Part shown: positions 1 through 7,099 of the stretch, one piece after another
Layout of the letters: the number at the start of each line of letters is the position of its first letter
Position numbering within the stretch: position 1 is the first letter of the stretch
DNA from: Bacteroidota bacterium
GTDB lineage: Bacteria > Bacteroidota > Bacteroidia > Chitinophagales > Chitinophagaceae
Reading direction: 5' to 3'
NCBI GenBank assembly: GCA_028877005.1
Contig: JAGWPI010000022.1
Coordinates: 1-10,304, forward strand
Length of the DNA: 10,304 nucleotides
Notes under the pieces: model-generated
Database searches by the model: none
Told to the model about the DNA's origin: nothing
What the model saw: only the letters and a program-made list of their open reading frames with translations
Program-made: the position numbers and the translations under genes

Positions 1-23
1 GAAGAAATGATGCGCTAGTTAAA

Positions 24-1001
24 TTAATGCTGTAATTGTTTAACGTTTTTAGTTTGCATCTTCATTTCAGCTTTTCCTTGTTCAGCCTGTTGTTGTAATA
101 CTGTAATACTTACATTCAGTTCAAATCCTATTAAAAGAATAAGCGAATTGAGGTATATGAGTAGCATAATAATTAAAACAGTACCAATTGAACCATATAC
201 CTTGTTGTAACTACTAAAGTGGTTTACCCAGAAAGAAAAGCCAATTGTGGTAAGTAACATTAATAAAGTGGCCAATATGGAGCCAGGCGATATTAGGGGC
301 CATTTTTTTTGAATTGCGGGTGCAAAACGATAAATAAATGCAATTCCAAAAAAGATAAATAAAATAATAATTGCCCACCTAACAGAGTTCCACCAAGGGA
401 AAAATGTTCTTTTTTTAAAATGAAAAAATTCCCGCAATAAGCCTGCTAATTCTCCTTGTCCAATTAACACTAATAAAGAAGCTAACACCAATAGGATTAA
501 TAGTGTTGTTAAACGAATGGCGCGCCATCTTCTATGCAAGAAGTAAGCTTTTTTTTCTGAAATAGATTTATCAAATGTGCGCACTATACCCATTGTGGCA
601 TTTGAAGCATAAAACAAAACGAGAATAAATCCAAAAGAAAAAATACCTACGTGTTTTTTTAATAAATCATTAATGAGTGTATTTATTAATTTATAAGTAT
701 TTGAATTGGGTGTTAAGTCCTTAAACAGGTTAAGCATTTGGCCTTTAAAATCAAATGAATCGGGTAAATAAGGTATAATAGAAAAAATGAACAAAAATGC
801 AGCAGGAAGTGCCATTATTAAATTGAAAGATATAGCTGAAGCTCTATCAATAATTCCAATTTTATTAATTTGTTGAAAGAAAAATCGAATTACATAAAAC
901 AAGGGTATTCCCTTAAAACCGGGAATAATAATTTGTTTGCTTTTACGAATGGCAAAAGCAAAAGGAGGGAATGAAACTACAACTTTTTCAAACTTTGTCA
1001 C
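24..1001 (-). CDS. YihY/BrkB-family (UPF0761-like) inner-membrane protein
   Basis: A 325-residue polytopic membrane protein of the YihY/virulence factor BrkB family. I see about six hydrophobic segments, near residues 58-78, 118-138, 162-182, 207-226, 238-258 and 272-296. The family signature lies around the last one: an N-x-F-S-S-Y-N-K-V-Y-G stretch at 260-270 followed by a helix ending in G-F-E-L-N at 292-296. The function of the family is not settled; the old 'ribonuclease BN' label came from a misassignment. The basic N-terminus (about 1-50) and Q/K-rich C-terminus (about 303-325) should be cytoplasmic. The start is GTG (bases 999-1001), overlapping the mltG stop as GTGA, which implies translational coupling to mltG. 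The stop is TAA at 24-26. The family call is solid; no specific role can be read from the sequence. Confidence 0.9.
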   Translation of the reverse strand: MTKFEKVVVSFPPFAFAIRKSKQIIIPGFKGIPLFYVIRFFFQQINKIGIIDRASAISFNLIMALPAAFLFIFSIIPYLPDSFDFKGQMLNLFKDLTPNSNTYKLINTLINDLLKKHVGIFSFGFILVLFYASNATMGIVRTFDKSISEKKAYFLHRRWRAIRLTTLLILLVLASLLVLIGQGELAGLLREFFHFKKRTFFPWWNSVRWAIIILFIFFGIAFIYRFAPAIQKKWPLISPGSILATLLMLLTTIGFSFWVNHFSSYNKVYGSIGTVLIIMLLIYLNSLILLIGFELNVSITVLQQQAEQGKAEMKMQTKNVKQLQH

Positions 1002-2038
1002 TCGCCCTTGTTTTTTTGTTTTTTGGCCATTTTGGCATCTAAAGCTTGTTGATATTGCTTTGCATAGGCATTGTGTTCTGTAAAAGTACTACTAAAATGG
1101 CTGTAGCCACTAAAATCGCTTTTGGCCACAAAGTATAAATAGTTAGTTTTTGGTGCATTTAATACAATATCAATGCATTTGGGTGAAGGGGTACAAATAG
1201 GGCCCGGAGGCAAACCTTTATTGCGATAGGTATTATAGGGGGATGGGTTTAAAAGGTATTTTTCATAAATCCGAGTTAAAGCAAAATTTTTCATGGCAAA
1301 CTTAATTGTGGGGCAAGCTTGTAATGCCATATTTTGATTTAATCTGTTTAAATAAACGCTGGCAATTTTACCGCGTTCTTCATCAATATTAGATTCTTCC
1401 TCTACTATTGAAGCTAGAATATATACCTCTTTAGGTGTTAGGTTTAAGTATTGTGCTTTTTGAATTCTGTTATTTTTACTCCAAAACACACTATCTGCTG
1501 CATTGAGTTTATTAAAGATTTTTCGAATAGGTGTATCCCAATAAAAAGTATAGGTATCAGGAATAATGATGGTAAAAACATTAGATGTATCTACATGGTA
1601 GGGACGCAATGAGTCATTATTATTGAGGAATTGCATCACCTGCAAAGAGTCTATTGAAAAATTTTTAGCTATTAATTTCGCTAAATCTTCTTTCACTCTT
1701 AATTTATTAATTACCAAATTATTGGAAGCTTGCCTGTTATTTTTCAACATTTTTATGATACTTAATAAACTGGCATTTTTTTGTACTTCATATTTGCCCG
1801 GTTTAATATGTTTGGCTATTTGTAATTCTTTTAATACAAACTGAAATGCCCAGCTATATTTTATAATATGTTGTTGTTGTAATGTATGGGTAATATTACT
1901 GCTGTTTACACTATCGGGTGCTATATTGAAGTAGGCCTTCTTATCTTGAAAAGCAGTAGCAGGGCTTACTAAAAACCAAATAAATATTATTGTAAGTAAT
2001 ACAATAACACCAATTACTGTACCTATAATTTTGCGCAT
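998..2038 (-). CDS. mltG: Endolytic transglycosylase MltG (YceG-like)
   Basis: MltG is an inner-membrane-anchored lytic transglycosylase that cleaves nascent peptidoglycan strands and is thought to set glycan length. The 346-residue protein has one N-terminal membrane anchor (about 4-24), a LysM-like part, and the YceG catalytic domain. Visible signatures are L-A-S-I-V-E-E-E-S at 208-216, which carries the proposed catalytic glutamate; A-S-V-Y-L-N-R-L at 226-233; P-Y-N-T-Y with G-L-P-P-G-P-I at 267-281; and Y-L-Y-F-V-A at 300-305. These align by eye with E. coli MltG, and the length is usual for the family. The C-terminus is a lysine-rich tail. It follows the terminator after secG and overlaps the next gene by 4 bp, so mltG and the YihY-like gene form a two-gene unit. 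ATG at 2036-2038 is the natural start because the anchor begins right after it. Confidence 0.96.
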   Translation of the reverse strand: MRKIIGTVIGVIVLLTIIFIWFLVSPATAFQDKKAYFNIAPDSVNSSNITHTLQQQHIIKYSWAFQFVLKELQIAKHIKPGKYEVQKNASLLSIIKMLKNNRQASNNLVINKLRVKEDLAKLIAKNFSIDSLQVMQFLNNNDSLRPYHVDTSNVFTIIIPDTYTFYWDTPIRKIFNKLNAADSVFWSKNNRIQKAQYLNLTPKEVYILASIVEEESNIDEERGKIASVYLNRLNQNMALQACPTIKFAMKNFALTRIYEKYLLNPSPYNTYRNKGLPPGPICTPSPKCIDIVLNAPKTNYLYFVAKSDFSGYSHFSSTFTEHNAYAKQYQQALDAKMAKKQKNKGE

Positions 2039-2048
2039 GATAGTTCAA

Positions 2049-2085
2049 TATAATAAAAACCCTGTCTGTAACAAACAGACAGGGT
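2049..2085 (-). terminator. Rho-independent terminator after secG
   Basis: A perfect 11-bp stem (2059-2069 paired with 2075-2085, ACCCTGTCTGT and its complement) encloses a 5-nt loop. Read on the minus strand it is followed by a T-rich run over 2049-2058. It lies 19 bp past the secG stop and 20 bp before the mltG start, so it should end the miaB-to-secG transcript. The plus strand also shows a T-rich run after the stem (2090-2098), but no plus-strand gene leads into it. Confidence 0.88.
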
Positions 2086-2104
2086 AAAATTATTTTTTAC
2101 AAAA

Positions 2105-2437
2105 TTATTTGTTAGCAGGTGGAGGGGTATTTAATGGAATACTGTTTGCAGGTGCTGCACTTGGGTTTGTATTAACTTTTTGAATAATAGAGGTATCGGG
2201 GCCTTTGGTTGAACCTTTAAAAATAATGGTTGAAAACAAGGAAAGTATTGTAATAATGGCTGCAAATAGCCAAGTACCCTTTTCTAAAACATCGGTTGTT
2301 TGCTTTACACCCATAATTTGGTTACCAAATCCACCAACATTGCCGGCTAAACCACCTCCTTTTGGATTTTGTATTAATACAATAAACCCTAGGGCAATAC
2401 AGGCAATTACAATTAAAATAATAAAAACGACAGTCAT
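2105..2437 (-). CDS. secG: Preprotein translocase subunit SecG
   Basis: SecG is the small accessory subunit of the SecYEG protein-conducting channel in the inner membrane. The 110-residue protein shows the family plan: a first transmembrane helix (about 2-22), the conserved loop Q-N-P-K-G-G-G-L-A at 23-31 leading into a Gly-rich stretch, and a second helix (about 55-73). The tail of about 35 residues is rich in Pro, Asn and Ala. Such variable tails are common in Bacteroidota SecG. The ATG is one base after the stop of the upstream gene, which indicates tight coupling. It is the last gene of the unit, and a strong terminator follows it. Confidence 0.95.
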   Translation of the reverse strand: MTVVFIILIVIACIALGFIVLIQNPKGGGLAGNVGGFGNQIMGVKQTTDVLEKGTWLFAAIITILSLFSTIIFKGSTKGPDTSIIQKVNTNPSAAPANSIPLNTPPPANK

Positions 2438-2438
2438 G

Positions 2439-3587
2439 CTACATTTCTTTTAGTTGTTCAATTTTTTTTGCAAAATAAGCAGATTTATCAGGATCTAAAA
2501 AACTTAATTTAATATATACTTGTACTGCCTTATCAATTTTCCCCTGTTTTACCAATACTTCTGCCATAGTTTCAGTAATAATTTCTCTGGTTTCGTTAGA
2601 AGTTTGTGCAATACCTGGGATAATACTATCTAACTCTGTTGTTGGAATTACAGTAGAATCAGTATTATGCTGATTCTTTATTATCTTAAGCCAGTCGGTA
2701 AATTTTAAAAGTTGTTTGCTTAATTTATCTTGAGGTTCGCGGGTTAAGTCTGCTGTAATGCCTAATGAGCCAAAGTAATCAATGGTATGTAAATGCGGCG
2801 GCTCATATATTAGTTCCTCTTTAGCTTCTATAGGCTCTTTAAAGCTAGACCATTGTGCAGCAATCAATTCAAATAATTTATTTGGATCAATAACTTCCAC
2901 TTTATCCTTCTCTTCATCCAAAGTCGGTTCTGGCAGGTTGGTATTATTTGCTTCTGTTTCTATATGGGAGAGGAGTTGTTGCTCTGCTATGCCCATGTTA
3001 TCAATAGGCACGTTAAAATTATGGGTGCTTGCTTCCTTTTTTTCATTTACCTCGTTGTTAATAGATGCTTTAGACGCACATACCTCTAAAAAAATTGATT
3101 CTATTTCTGCATCAGTTACTACATTGTTTGTTGTAATAATCGGGTCATTTTTTTCGGTTTCAGTTATATTTACTAAAACATCTTCTGTTGATACCTTATT
3201 TGCCTCTGTATTTTCTGTTGCCTCTATGGCAGGTGTATTAGAAACTTCTTGGTTTTCATTTTCTGATTTTCCGGAGGATAATTCTTCCATTTTTATTGCA
3301 TTATCAATAGCGATATCTGAATGGGTAATTTGGGATGATGGTATAATTGGTGATGAATGATTCAACAAATAGTTTATCCAAAGCAAATTACAGGATGAAG
3401 GAATGATTTGGTGTTGAATAAGTGATGGGAACACTTTATTATTTTCTTGCAATTTGGCAATCAATAAAATTTTTGTTGGTGTGAAAAATGGATACTTTGA
3501 ACACAATTGCTGTAACTCTTCCGCATTAACCATTTCAAAAGGTTTATGTAGAAGCTCAGAAGCAGTTTGATGTATTAAAGCATTCAT
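2439..3587 (-). CDS. Uncharacterised protein with acidic linker and TPR-like C-terminus
   Basis: I cannot name this gene. I start it at the ATG at 3585-3587 (382 residues); an upstream in-frame TTG at 3600-3602 would add five residues and is less likely. Three parts are visible. Residues 1-75 are ordered-looking, with a P-F-F-T-P-T-K-I-L-L motif at 34-43. Residues about 95-230 are low-complexity, rich in Glu, Asn and Thr, and probably disordered. The C-terminal part has H-T-I-D-Y-F-G-S-L-G-I at 267-277, a K-F-T-D-W-L-K helix at 295-301, and a TPR-like helical pair (about 334-382: A-E-V-L-V-K-Q-G-K-I-D-K-A then Y-I-K-L-S-F-L-D-P). There is no signal peptide or membrane segment, so it is probably cytoplasmic. 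The H-x-x-D-Y-F and F-T-x-W-L motifs resemble a family I recall from Bacteroidota. Its place between lptE and secG hints at an envelope or secretion-related role, which is only inference. Confidence 0.8.
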   Translation of the reverse strand: MNALIHQTASELLHKPFEMVNAEELQQLCSKYPFFTPTKILLIAKLQENNKVFPSLIQHQIIPSSCNLLWINYLLNHSSPIIPSSQITHSDIAIDNAIKMEELSSGKSENENQEVSNTPAIEATENTEANKVSTEDVLVNITETEKNDPIITTNNVVTDAEIESIFLEVCASKASINNEVNEKKEASTHNFNVPIDNMGIAEQQLLSHIETEANNTNLPEPTLDEEKDKVEVIDPNKLFELIAAQWSSFKEPIEAKEELIYEPPHLHTIDYFGSLGITADLTREPQDKLSKQLLKFTDWLKIIKNQHNTDSTVIPTTELDSIIPGIAQTSNETREIITETMAEVLVKQGKIDKAVQVYIKLSFLDPDKSAYFAKKIEQLKEM

Positions 3588-3605
3588 GTTGTGAAAATAC
3601 AATAT

Positions 3606-4175
3606 TTACCAATTAGAAAAAATATGATTAAAAATATCATCTGAAATATTACTAACAATGGTGGTAATTAATTGCCCTTCTGCTTGTTGTAAAGACAAAT
3701 TAGATGAAAAGTCATAATTCCTGCTTACATCAAATTCATCGGTTTTATTATCAACATTGTTTTTAACAGTAATATGTGCCGATACAGTTAAGCGGTTAGC
3801 ACTTGCTTGTTGTGCAGATATGGCAGCAGTTGAAACTGAATAGTCTGAAATATAGCCACTAACTACTAAATTAGCATCATCACTATTGGTACGAATTAAT
3901 TTGGTTTGACTGGCTATTTTAAGTTGCAATTTATCAGTTAATTGTGGGCTTAACTGTGGGTTTACATAACTGGCCCTGTTCTCAATAAATCCAATTTTGA
4001 TGGTTTTAATTTTGGAATAATCTATTGAAACATCTTTAAAGGAATATATTTTACAGCCAAACAAAAAGGCAAATGAAAGCAATAGTAAAGCCATATTCCC
4101 CTTATGCATTAAAAAGAAGGTATACAATTTGCGAATCAAATTTTGTAATATGCTAGTTTTATTCTTCAATATCAT
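3606..4175 (-). CDS. lptE: LptE-like LPS-assembly lipoprotein
   Basis: This looks like a Bacteroidota LptE, the outer-membrane lipoprotein that plugs the LptD barrel for LPS delivery to the cell surface. The 189-residue protein has a lipobox-like F-L-F-G-C with Cys at 41, followed by the K-I-Y-S-F-K-D-V-S-I stretch typical of this family. After that comes a compact alpha/beta domain: I-K-T-I-K-I-G-F-I-E-N-R at 57-68, then a V-S-G-Y-I-x-D-Y core and a C-terminal amphipathic helix. The start is uncertain. ATG at 4173-4175 overlaps the upstream gene by 17 bp and gives an unusually long pre-Cys segment. The internal ATG at 4107-4109 would leave a compact lipoprotein signal (residues 23-40) and a 49-bp gap. 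The lptE call rests on the N-terminal motif, size and gene neighbourhood, not on catalytic residues. Confidence 0.85.
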   Translation of the reverse strand: MILKNKTSILQNLIRKLYTFFLMHKGNMALLLLSFAFLFGCKIYSFKDVSIDYSKIKTIKIGFIENRASYVNPQLSPQLTDKLQLKIASQTKLIRTNSDDANLVVSGYISDYSVSTAAISAQQASANRLTVSAHITVKNNVDNKTDEFDVSRNYDFSSNLSLQQAEGQLITTIVSNISDDIFNHIFSNW

Positions 4176-5439
4176 ATTCTTTTAATTTTCTGTATAAGGT
4201 TCGTTCACTTATGCCTAGGTCTGAAGCGGCATCCTTTCTTTTGCCCTTATGTTTTTTTAATGCTTTAATAATTAGTTCTTTTTCTTTATCCATAATATTC
4301 AGAGATTCTTCTACCACCTCATGTTGATGTAAATCTTCATGATTTAAAATAACCGGTTGAGGTGTGCTATTAGTTAATGCCGGGGTAGTATGCGGGCTCT
4401 GTGTACTTAAGTTGGGGTATAGTGGATGCAAACCCTCATCATGGTTTATGGCCAAATCATGAATGAGTGATTCTTTCGTATACTGGGCTGTACTGCCTGC
4501 CAATGATGGGTTTTTTAAAATTTCGAGAAACATCTTTTTTAGTTCTGTAACATCTTTTTTCATATCAAAAAAAAGTTTGTACAGTATTTCTCTTTCATTA
4601 GCAAATTCATGAACAGATGTATCAGAGCTATGTGCCAAAACTGGCAAATTATTTTGATTTCTTTCAGGCAAAAATCGTTTTAATTCTTGTGCAGATAATA
4701 TTGATTCGCTGCTTAAAACCGAAATTTGCTCGGCCAAATTTTTTAACTCTCTAACATTGCCCGGAAAAGGGTAGTGCATTAAAATATTTTTGGCATCTTC
4801 GCCTAATTGTACAGGATTTGTTTTATAACGCTCAGCAAAATCAACCACAAATTTTCTAAATAATAAAGGAATATCTTCTCTTCGGTCTCTTAAAGCAGGC
4901 ACCCTTATGGGAACAGTGCTTAAGCGATAATATAAATCTTGCCTGAATCGCCCTTTTTCGGCAAACTCAATTAATTCTCTGTTAGTGGCTGCAATAACAC
5001 GTACATCTGTTTTTTGAACTTTAGAAGAACCCACCCGTATGAATTCACCGGTTTCTAAAACGCGGAGTAATCGGGCTTGAGTTCCCATTGGCATTTCTCC
5101 TATTTCATCTAAAAAAATAGTGCCGCCATTTACAGTTTCAAAATAGCCTTTGCGGCTATCTACTGCTCCGGTAAATGCGCCTTTTTCGTGGCCAAATAAT
5201 TCAGAATCAATAGTACCTTCCGGAATGGCACCACAGTTAACAGCAATAAAAGGATTGTGTTTTCTGGCAGAGAGCGCATGTATAATTTGTGAAAATACTT
5301 CCTTTCCCACACCACTTTCACCTACAATTAATACTGTGAGATCTGTAGCTGCAACCTGTACGGCTGTATCAAGCGCAAAATTGAGTGCCGGTGAATTGCC
5401 AATTATACCAAATCTGTTTTTAATAGTTTGTAAATCCAT
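4159..5439 (-). CDS. Sigma-54-dependent transcriptional activator without receiver domain
   Basis: An AAA+ bacterial enhancer-binding protein that would remodel sigma-54 RNA polymerase holoenzyme using ATP. The 426 residues contain an almost complete set of motifs: Walker A G-E-S-G-V-G-K-E at 40-47, the sigma-54 contact loop G-A-F-T-G-A at 87-92, Walker B G-T-I-F-L-D-E at 106-112, sensor I around A-T-N-R at 151-154, arginine-finger region R-F-R-Q-D-L-Y-Y-R-L at 164-173, and sensor II G-N-V-R-E-L at 227-232. A Fis-type helix-turn-helix fills about 384-426 (R-K-D-A-A-S-D-L-G-I-S-E-R-T-L-Y-R-K-L). The AAA+ domain begins almost at residue 1, so no receiver, GAF or PAS sensor is present. About 115 residues (262-380) separate the AAA+ domain from the DNA-binding part and include a Ser/Thr/His/Pro-rich stretch. 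Target genes cannot be told from here. It sits 42 bp after miaB and overlaps or abuts lptE. Confidence 0.93.
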   Translation of the reverse strand: MDLQTIKNRFGIIGNSPALNFALDTAVQVAATDLTVLIVGESGVGKEVFSQIIHALSARKHNPFIAVNCGAIPEGTIDSELFGHEKGAFTGAVDSRKGYFETVNGGTIFLDEIGEMPMGTQARLLRVLETGEFIRVGSSKVQKTDVRVIAATNRELIEFAEKGRFRQDLYYRLSTVPIRVPALRDRREDIPLLFRKFVVDFAERYKTNPVQLGEDAKNILMHYPFPGNVRELKNLAEQISVLSSESILSAQELKRFLPERNQNNLPVLAHSSDTSVHEFANEREILYKLFFDMKKDVTELKKMFLEILKNPSLAGSTAQYTKESLIHDLAINHDEGLHPLYPNLSTQSPHTTPALTNSTPQPVILNHEDLHQHEVVEESLNIMDKEKELIIKALKKHKGKRKDAASDLGISERTLYRKLKEYDIEE

Positions 5440-5481
5440 GATTGATTCATTAATGAATTTGGCTAAATTTTTTTGGATGGT

Positions 5482-6906
5482 TTAAGCGATTATTTCGCCC
5501 AATAAAGTTGCTTGTGTAGCATCCTGTACATACACCTGCACATAATCGCCCGGTTTGTATGTGTAATTTTTTTTAGGAAATACCAACATTTTATTTTGCG
5601 AGTTTCTACCCTTCCAATGTGTACTATCTTTTTTACTTTCACCTTCAATTAATACCTCAAAAGTTTTACCAATATCATTTGTATAACTTTTTTTGGAAAG
5701 TTCATTTTGTAGTTGAATTATTTCTTGTAACCTTCTTTTTTTTACTTCTTCAGGCACATCATCGGTAAACCTTTTGGCAGCAAGTGTTCCCGGCCTTTCA
5801 CTATAAAAAAACATATAGGCATAATCGTACTGGGCATATTGCATGGCAGTTAAAGTATCTTGATGATCTGCTTCTGTTTCTGAACAAAATCCGGTAATTA
5901 TATCAGTGCTAATGGCGCAATCCGGCATTATTGCTTTAATTCGGTCTACTTTTGCTAAATACCATTCTCTGCTATAGGTGCGGTTCATTAGTTGCAATAT
6001 TCTGGAATTTCCACTTTGAATGGGTAAGTGAATGTATTTGCAAATATTTTTATATTTTGCCATAGTAAAAAGTACATCATCTGTAATATCTTTAGGGTGT
6101 GAGGTACTAAAACGAACCCGTAATAACGGACTTATTAATGCTACTTTTTCTAGCAATTCTGCAAAGTTTACGGAGGTTTTGGTAGATTCATTATACCAAT
6201 GATAACTGTCTACATTTTGCCCCAGTAAGGTAACTTCTTTAAATCCCCGATTAAATAAATCTTGCACTTCTGCTAAGATAGAATCGGCATTTCTGCTTCT
6301 TTCACGCCCACGAGTAAAAGGCACAACACAAAAACTGCACATGTTGTTACATCCTCTCATAATTGATACAAAGGCAGTTACACCATTACTATCTATCCGA
6401 ATAGGAGAAATATCTGCATAGGTTTCTTCTCTACTTAATAATACATTTACAGCTTTTTGACCAGTTTCAGCTTCAGCAATTAAGGTAGGCAAACTTCTGT
6501 AGGCATCCGGTCCTACAACAATATCTACTAATTTCTCTTCTTCTAGTAATTTAGCTTTTAACCTTTCTGCCATACAGCCTAAAATGCCAATTAATAAGTC
6601 GGGCTTTTTTTCTTTTGTTTTTCTGAATTCTGTAAGCCTTTTTCTAATGGTTTGTTCTGCTTTTTCACGAATGGAACAGGTGTTTAGTAAAATTAGTGAA
6701 GCTTCTTCAAAATGTTTGGTAGCACCAAATCCTTCTTGGTGTAATATAGAGGCTACTATTTCGCTATCACTAAAATTCATTTGGCAACCATAGCTTTCTA
6801 TATAAAATTTTTTGGAGAACAAAACTGATTCTTCCCCAACAGGGGTATATGCCTCACCCTGCCTGCTTTCATCATGTGTTTTAGTAGGTATTTCTAACAT
6901 GTTCAT
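5482..6906 (-). CDS. miaB: tRNA-2-methylthio-N6-dimethylallyladenosine synthase MiaB
   Basis: MiaB is a radical-SAM enzyme that adds a methylthio group to N6-isopentenyladenosine at position 37 of certain tRNAs in the cytoplasm. The 474-residue protein has the three family parts. The N-terminal UPF0004 domain carries cluster-binding Cys 41 (Y-G-C-Q-M-N), Cys 77 (N-T-C-S-I-R) and Cys 111 (L-G-C-M-A-E). The radical-SAM core carries the C-x3-C-x2-C motif at Cys 186, 190 and 193. A TRAM domain occupies about 410-474 and is involved in RNA binding. The motif H-L-P-I-Q-S-G in the core and the S-E-R-P-G-T-L-A-A motif near the end of the core fit MiaB better than RimO or MtaB. The first ~30 residues precede the conserved F-Y-I-E-S-Y-G-C start and form a short, variable extension. 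It is the first gene of the minus-strand unit. Confidence 0.97.
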   Translation of the reverse strand: MNMLEIPTKTHDESRQGEAYTPVGEESVLFSKKFYIESYGCQMNFSDSEIVASILHQEGFGATKHFEEASLILLNTCSIREKAEQTIRKRLTEFRKTKEKKPDLLIGILGCMAERLKAKLLEEEKLVDIVVGPDAYRSLPTLIAEAETGQKAVNVLLSREETYADISPIRIDSNGVTAFVSIMRGCNNMCSFCVVPFTRGRERSRNADSILAEVQDLFNRGFKEVTLLGQNVDSYHWYNESTKTSVNFAELLEKVALISPLLRVRFSTSHPKDITDDVLFTMAKYKNICKYIHLPIQSGNSRILQLMNRTYSREWYLAKVDRIKAIMPDCAISTDIITGFCSETEADHQDTLTAMQYAQYDYAYMFFYSERPGTLAAKRFTDDVPEEVKKRRLQEIIQLQNELSKKSYTNDIGKTFEVLIEGESKKDSTHWKGRNSQNKMLVFPKKNYTYKPGDYVQVYVQDATQATLLGEIIA

Positions 6907-6929
6907 TGACTAAGAATACTTTTGAATTG

Positions 6930-6937
6930 CAAAAATA
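6930..6937 (-). promoter_or_regulatory. Candidate promoter -7 box for miaB
   Basis: On the minus strand these bases read TATTTTTG, matching the Bacteroidota -7 consensus TAnnTTTG. The predicted transcription start would fall about 18 nt before the miaB ATG, a sensible leader. The -33 element is weak: about 20 bp upstream the strand reads TGG rather than TTG. It is the only minus-strand box of this type I found in the miaB upstream region. Confidence 0.4.
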
Positions 6938-6955
6938 CAGTTTTGTACCTTGTGG

Positions 6956-6968
6956 TGCCACTTTGGCA
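6956..6968. promoter_or_regulatory. Possible operator: inverted repeat TGCCA-N3-TGGCA
   Basis: A perfect 5+5 bp inverted repeat with a 3-bp spacer sits in the divergent miaB / DUF3078 intergenic region. It lies where the -33 element of the candidate miaB promoter would be. A short inverted repeat like this also arises by chance, and no regulator is implied by the sequence. Confidence 0.2.
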
Positions 6969-7001
6969 GAGATAGTTTCTTTAATTTTAAGGAAATGCCT
7001 T

Positions 7002-7009
7002 TATTTTTG
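7002..7009 (+). promoter_or_regulatory. Candidate promoter -7 box for the DUF3078 gene
   Basis: The plus strand reads TATTTTTG, matching TAnnTTTG, 90 bp before the chosen DUF3078 start. No good TTG or TTTG lies 19-21 bp upstream, and the region is T-rich, so chance is a real possibility. A second match, TACTTTTG at 6917-6924, lies further upstream and likewise lacks a -33 partner. Confidence 0.25.
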
Positions 7010-7099
7010 TTTGTTTTGGGATATGTATTGATTTTAAATGGTTTTATTTTTCTAAAAAATTGTATTAAGTATTTTAATTTCTTTAATAGCCGAACTTTC

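Noticed and set aside
1..18. Possible end of a plus-strand gene (frame 1 closes with TAG at 16-18)
   Set aside because: Only five codons are visible. A convergent gene ending 5 bp from the YihY-like stop is possible but cannot be supported from this window.
2782..3360. 192-codon plus-strand frame opposite the TPR-like gene
   Set aside because: Its Ser/Val-rich composition is the mirror of the acidic low-complexity region on the other strand. It has no domain and no promoter context.
3588..3602. TTG start adding five residues to the TPR-like protein
   Set aside because: The ATG at 3585-3587 lies just inside and is a far more usual start.
6950..7099. 50-codon N-terminal extension of the DUF3078 gene
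   Set aside because: The ATG at 7100 gives a clean signal peptide. The extension is hydrophobic, T-rich intergenic sequence with no family resemblance, and it overlaps the likely promoter region.
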